Positions 62,913-64,000 of a DNA stretch of 64,000 nucleotides are shown here, piece by piece. How positions within the stretch are numbered: position 1 is the stretch's first letter; every line of letters starts with the position of its first letter. Position numbers and translations under genes: made by a program. The notes beneath the pieces are model-generated. The model was not told where the DNA came from. It saw only the letters and a program-made list of their open reading frames with translations, and ran no database searches. The DNA lies in assembly GCF_000009765.2 (NCBI RefSeq), contig NC_003155.5:1-64000 (forward strand), given 5' to 3'. The stretch comes from Streptomyces avermitilis MA-4680 = NBRC 14893 (GTDB lineage: Bacteria; Actinomycetota; Actinomycetes; Streptomycetales; Streptomycetaceae).

Positions 62913-62947
62913 GAGCAGGTCCCGCACCCAGGGTGCGGGACCTGCTC
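62913..62947. terminator. strong intrinsic terminator
   Basis: A perfect 17-bp stem (GAGCAGGTCCCGCACCC at 62913-62929 with its complement at 62931-62947) and a single-base gap. It lies 18 bp beyond the stop of the leftward secreted-protein gene. Confidence 0.78.
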
Positions 62948-62964
62948 TTGACGGCGTCCTGGAA

Positions 62965-63222
62965 TCAGTCGTAGACGGGGCCGACCACCGTGCAGAAGCT
63001 GCCGATGTTCTGGGTGTTGCCCTCGGTGGAGATGCCCTGAACGGGTGCGAAGGCGGCGCCGCCGGCGAAGTCCTGGTCGCAGTTCACGGCCTGCAGGTTG
63101 CCGATGATGATGTCGGCCGGGTCGTCGAGCCCGTGGCCGCCGGCTGCGTGGGCGGCCCCGCCGCCGAGAGCCATGCCGCCGACCATGACCGCTACGGCCG
63201 CGGCCTTCTTGATCTTGTTCAC
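62965..63222 (-). CDS. small secreted protein with two cysteines
   Basis: An 85-aa exported protein. GTG 63222 with GGAGAA upstream begins NKIKKAAAVAVMVGGMALGG, a signal peptide ending near HAAG. The mature part of about 60 residues contains NLQAVNCDQDFAGG and GSFCTVVGPVYD, so one disulfide is likely. It does not match chaplins or rodlins. The open frame to 63402 has no signal-like start and was excluded. The upstream region 63230-63380 is AT-rich, a good promoter candidate. Confidence 0.68.
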   Translation of the reverse strand: MNKIKKAAAVAVMVGGMALGGGAAHAAGGHGLDDPADIIIGNLQAVNCDQDFAGGAAFAPVQGISTEGNTQNIGSFCTVVGPVYD

Positions 63223-63528
63223 TACTTCTCCGGTTTTTTCTGGGCGCGCGTCTGAATCCGTTACGGAGTGTATTCGGACAGGTACAGAATATAACGGGCA
63301 GTCATTTACTCCTGCATTTCCGGCGCCTCCAATTGGGTGCATTAATTGACCTATATACGTTTTAGTGGTACTGGAGTCGTGGCGGACCGTGCGGTGAGGC
63401 ACATGACAACGTCACAGTCCGTTTCGGCTGTCTCGCGAACACGACGGCATGGCACCGGATCAACAGCCTTCGTCCCATGGCAACCTGCGGGCCGGAACAA
63501 GTGACTTGGAGCCGGAGGTGCACGGCCC
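63223..63528. promoter_or_regulatory. AT-rich divergent promoter region
   Basis: About 305 bp between the leftward secreted-protein gene and the rightward XRE regulator. It is clearly lower in GC than its surroundings at 63280-63365 (TTTACTCCTGCATTTCC, AATTGACCTATATACG). No gene is seen. Confidence 0.5.
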
Positions 63529-64000
63529 GTGCCGGCGAACATCAACCCCACCGTCAGAAGACGCCGCCTGGGAGCCGAGCTCCGCCGGCTGCGCAAGGCC
63601 AGTGATCTGACGAGTGCGCAAGTGGCAGAGCGGCTGCTGGTCTCCCAGCCCAAGATCAGCCTGCTGGAGAACGGCCACCGCGCCATCAGCCCCCGCGATG
63701 TGCGCGACCTGTGCGAGCTCTACGGAGTGACCGACCGGCAGGTCATCGACTCTCTGATGCGGATGGCCCGGGAATCCGGACAGCAGGGCTGGTGGAACAC
63801 CTACGGCAACATCCCCAACAGCGTCTACATCGGCCTGGAGACGGACGCCTCCTCCATTCACACCTACGAGCCCATGGTGATCCCCGACCTGCTGCAGACA
63901 CCCGCCTACGCCCACGCGGTCATCGAGACAACGGTCCCCCCGATCCCCGCCCAACAGGCCGACGCGCGCCTCAAGGTGAGGCTGCGCCGTCAGCACCGCA
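63529..64000 (+). CDS. XRE-family regulator with DUF5753 (partial)
   Basis: GTG 63529 follows GGAGG. N-terminal HTH: GAELRRLRKASDLTSAQVAE and VSQPKISLLENGHRAI. The start of a DUF5753 domain follows (YIGLETDASSIHTYEPMVIP DLLQTPAYAHAVIE). The frame is still open at 64000, so the C-terminal part lies outside the window. Such regulators are usually paired with a small DUF397 protein downstream and act in development or antibiotic control. Confidence 0.88.
   Translation, partial: MPANINPTVRRRRLGAELRRLRKASDLTSAQVAERLLVSQPKISLLENGHRAISPRDVRDLCELYGVTDRQVIDSLMRMARESGQQGWWNTYGNIPNSVYIGLETDASSIHTYEPMVIPDLLQTPAYAHAVIETTVPPIPAQQADARLKVRLRRQHR

Noticed and set aside
62965..63222. Chaplin or rodlin surface protein
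   Set aside because: Size and secretion fit, but the chaplin domain (paired Cys with GNxxGNxxxxPVNxCG-like pattern) is absent and rodlins are longer.

Overview
The window is Streptomyces (high-GC actinomycete) DNA and begins at, or within a few bases of, the physical end of a linear replicon. Bases 1-290 are the archetypal Streptomyces telomere: it opens with CCCGCGGAGCGGG and continues as about ten back-to-back hairpins, mostly with GCx loops. GC content is very high, coding strand switches often, and TGA/ATG overlaps are common. The gene families (DUF6233, DUF6207, XRE regulators with DUF5753, polymorphic toxins, T7SS-linked genes) are those of chromosome arms and linear plasmids. The sequence alone does not say chromosome or plasmid.

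Layout. 0-2.4 kb: telomere, then four small leftward genes, three of them membrane proteins. 2.4-7.6 kb: telomere-proximal nucleic-acid cluster made of a dead helicase fragment, an endonuclease VII-like HNH protein, a PD-(D/E)XK-like nuclease, a CGNR-type zinc-finger protein and an intact 875-aa TtrA-like SF2 helicase. 7.6-11 kb: a Tn554-type tnpABC operon scrambled by a 2.3-kb internal inversion. 11.1-15.5 kb: one very large STAND NTPase with an N-terminal nuclease-like domain (antiphage, Avs-like architecture), split by a 2-nt loss in a GC run. 15.5-20.8 kb: pentapeptide-repeat membrane protein flanked by 25-bp inverted repeats, a helicase remnant, a DUF4190 protein and a tRNA-Pro 3' relic with its terminator. 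21-25 kb: arm-type small genes and an IS5-family element carrying a passenger gene. 25.2-31.6 kb: a leftward SseB / T7SS-adaptor / RHS toxin / immunity operon. 31.9-33.4 kb: a four-gene overlapping ECF-sigma operon. 34-35.8 kb: an in-frame helicase-histidine kinase chimera. 35.9-41 kb: decayed genes, a padR-membrane pair and a PAP2 phosphatase. 41-48 kb: NucA/NucB-type DNase genes, a SMI1/KNR4 protein, a secreted beta-propeller and an alpha/beta hydrolase. 48.9-49.7 kb: a pseudogene of the telomere terminal protein tpg followed by a cluster of strong palindromes. 49.7-55.3 kb: secreted proteins, an XRE membrane regulator, dead transposases, an ABM protein and a Tat-exported GH88 hydrolase. 55.7-57.9 kb: an IS5 element interrupted by an IS605-type TnpB element. 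58-64 kb: HIT-like proteins, a FUSC transporter, a GNAT enzyme, a small secreted protein and an XRE regulator cut by the window edge.

The arm is a patchwork. Four helicase copies or fragments, several broken transposases, a dead tpg, a Ku tail and many frameshifts show strong recombination and decay. Most frameshifts are losses of one base from short G/C runs, so some may be sequencing errors rather than biology. The strongest leads are the split STAND gene, the tnpABC inversion, the tpg pseudogene with its palindromes, the helicase-kinase chimera and the nested TnpB with a readable predicted guide. All family calls come from reading the sequence; no database search was run.
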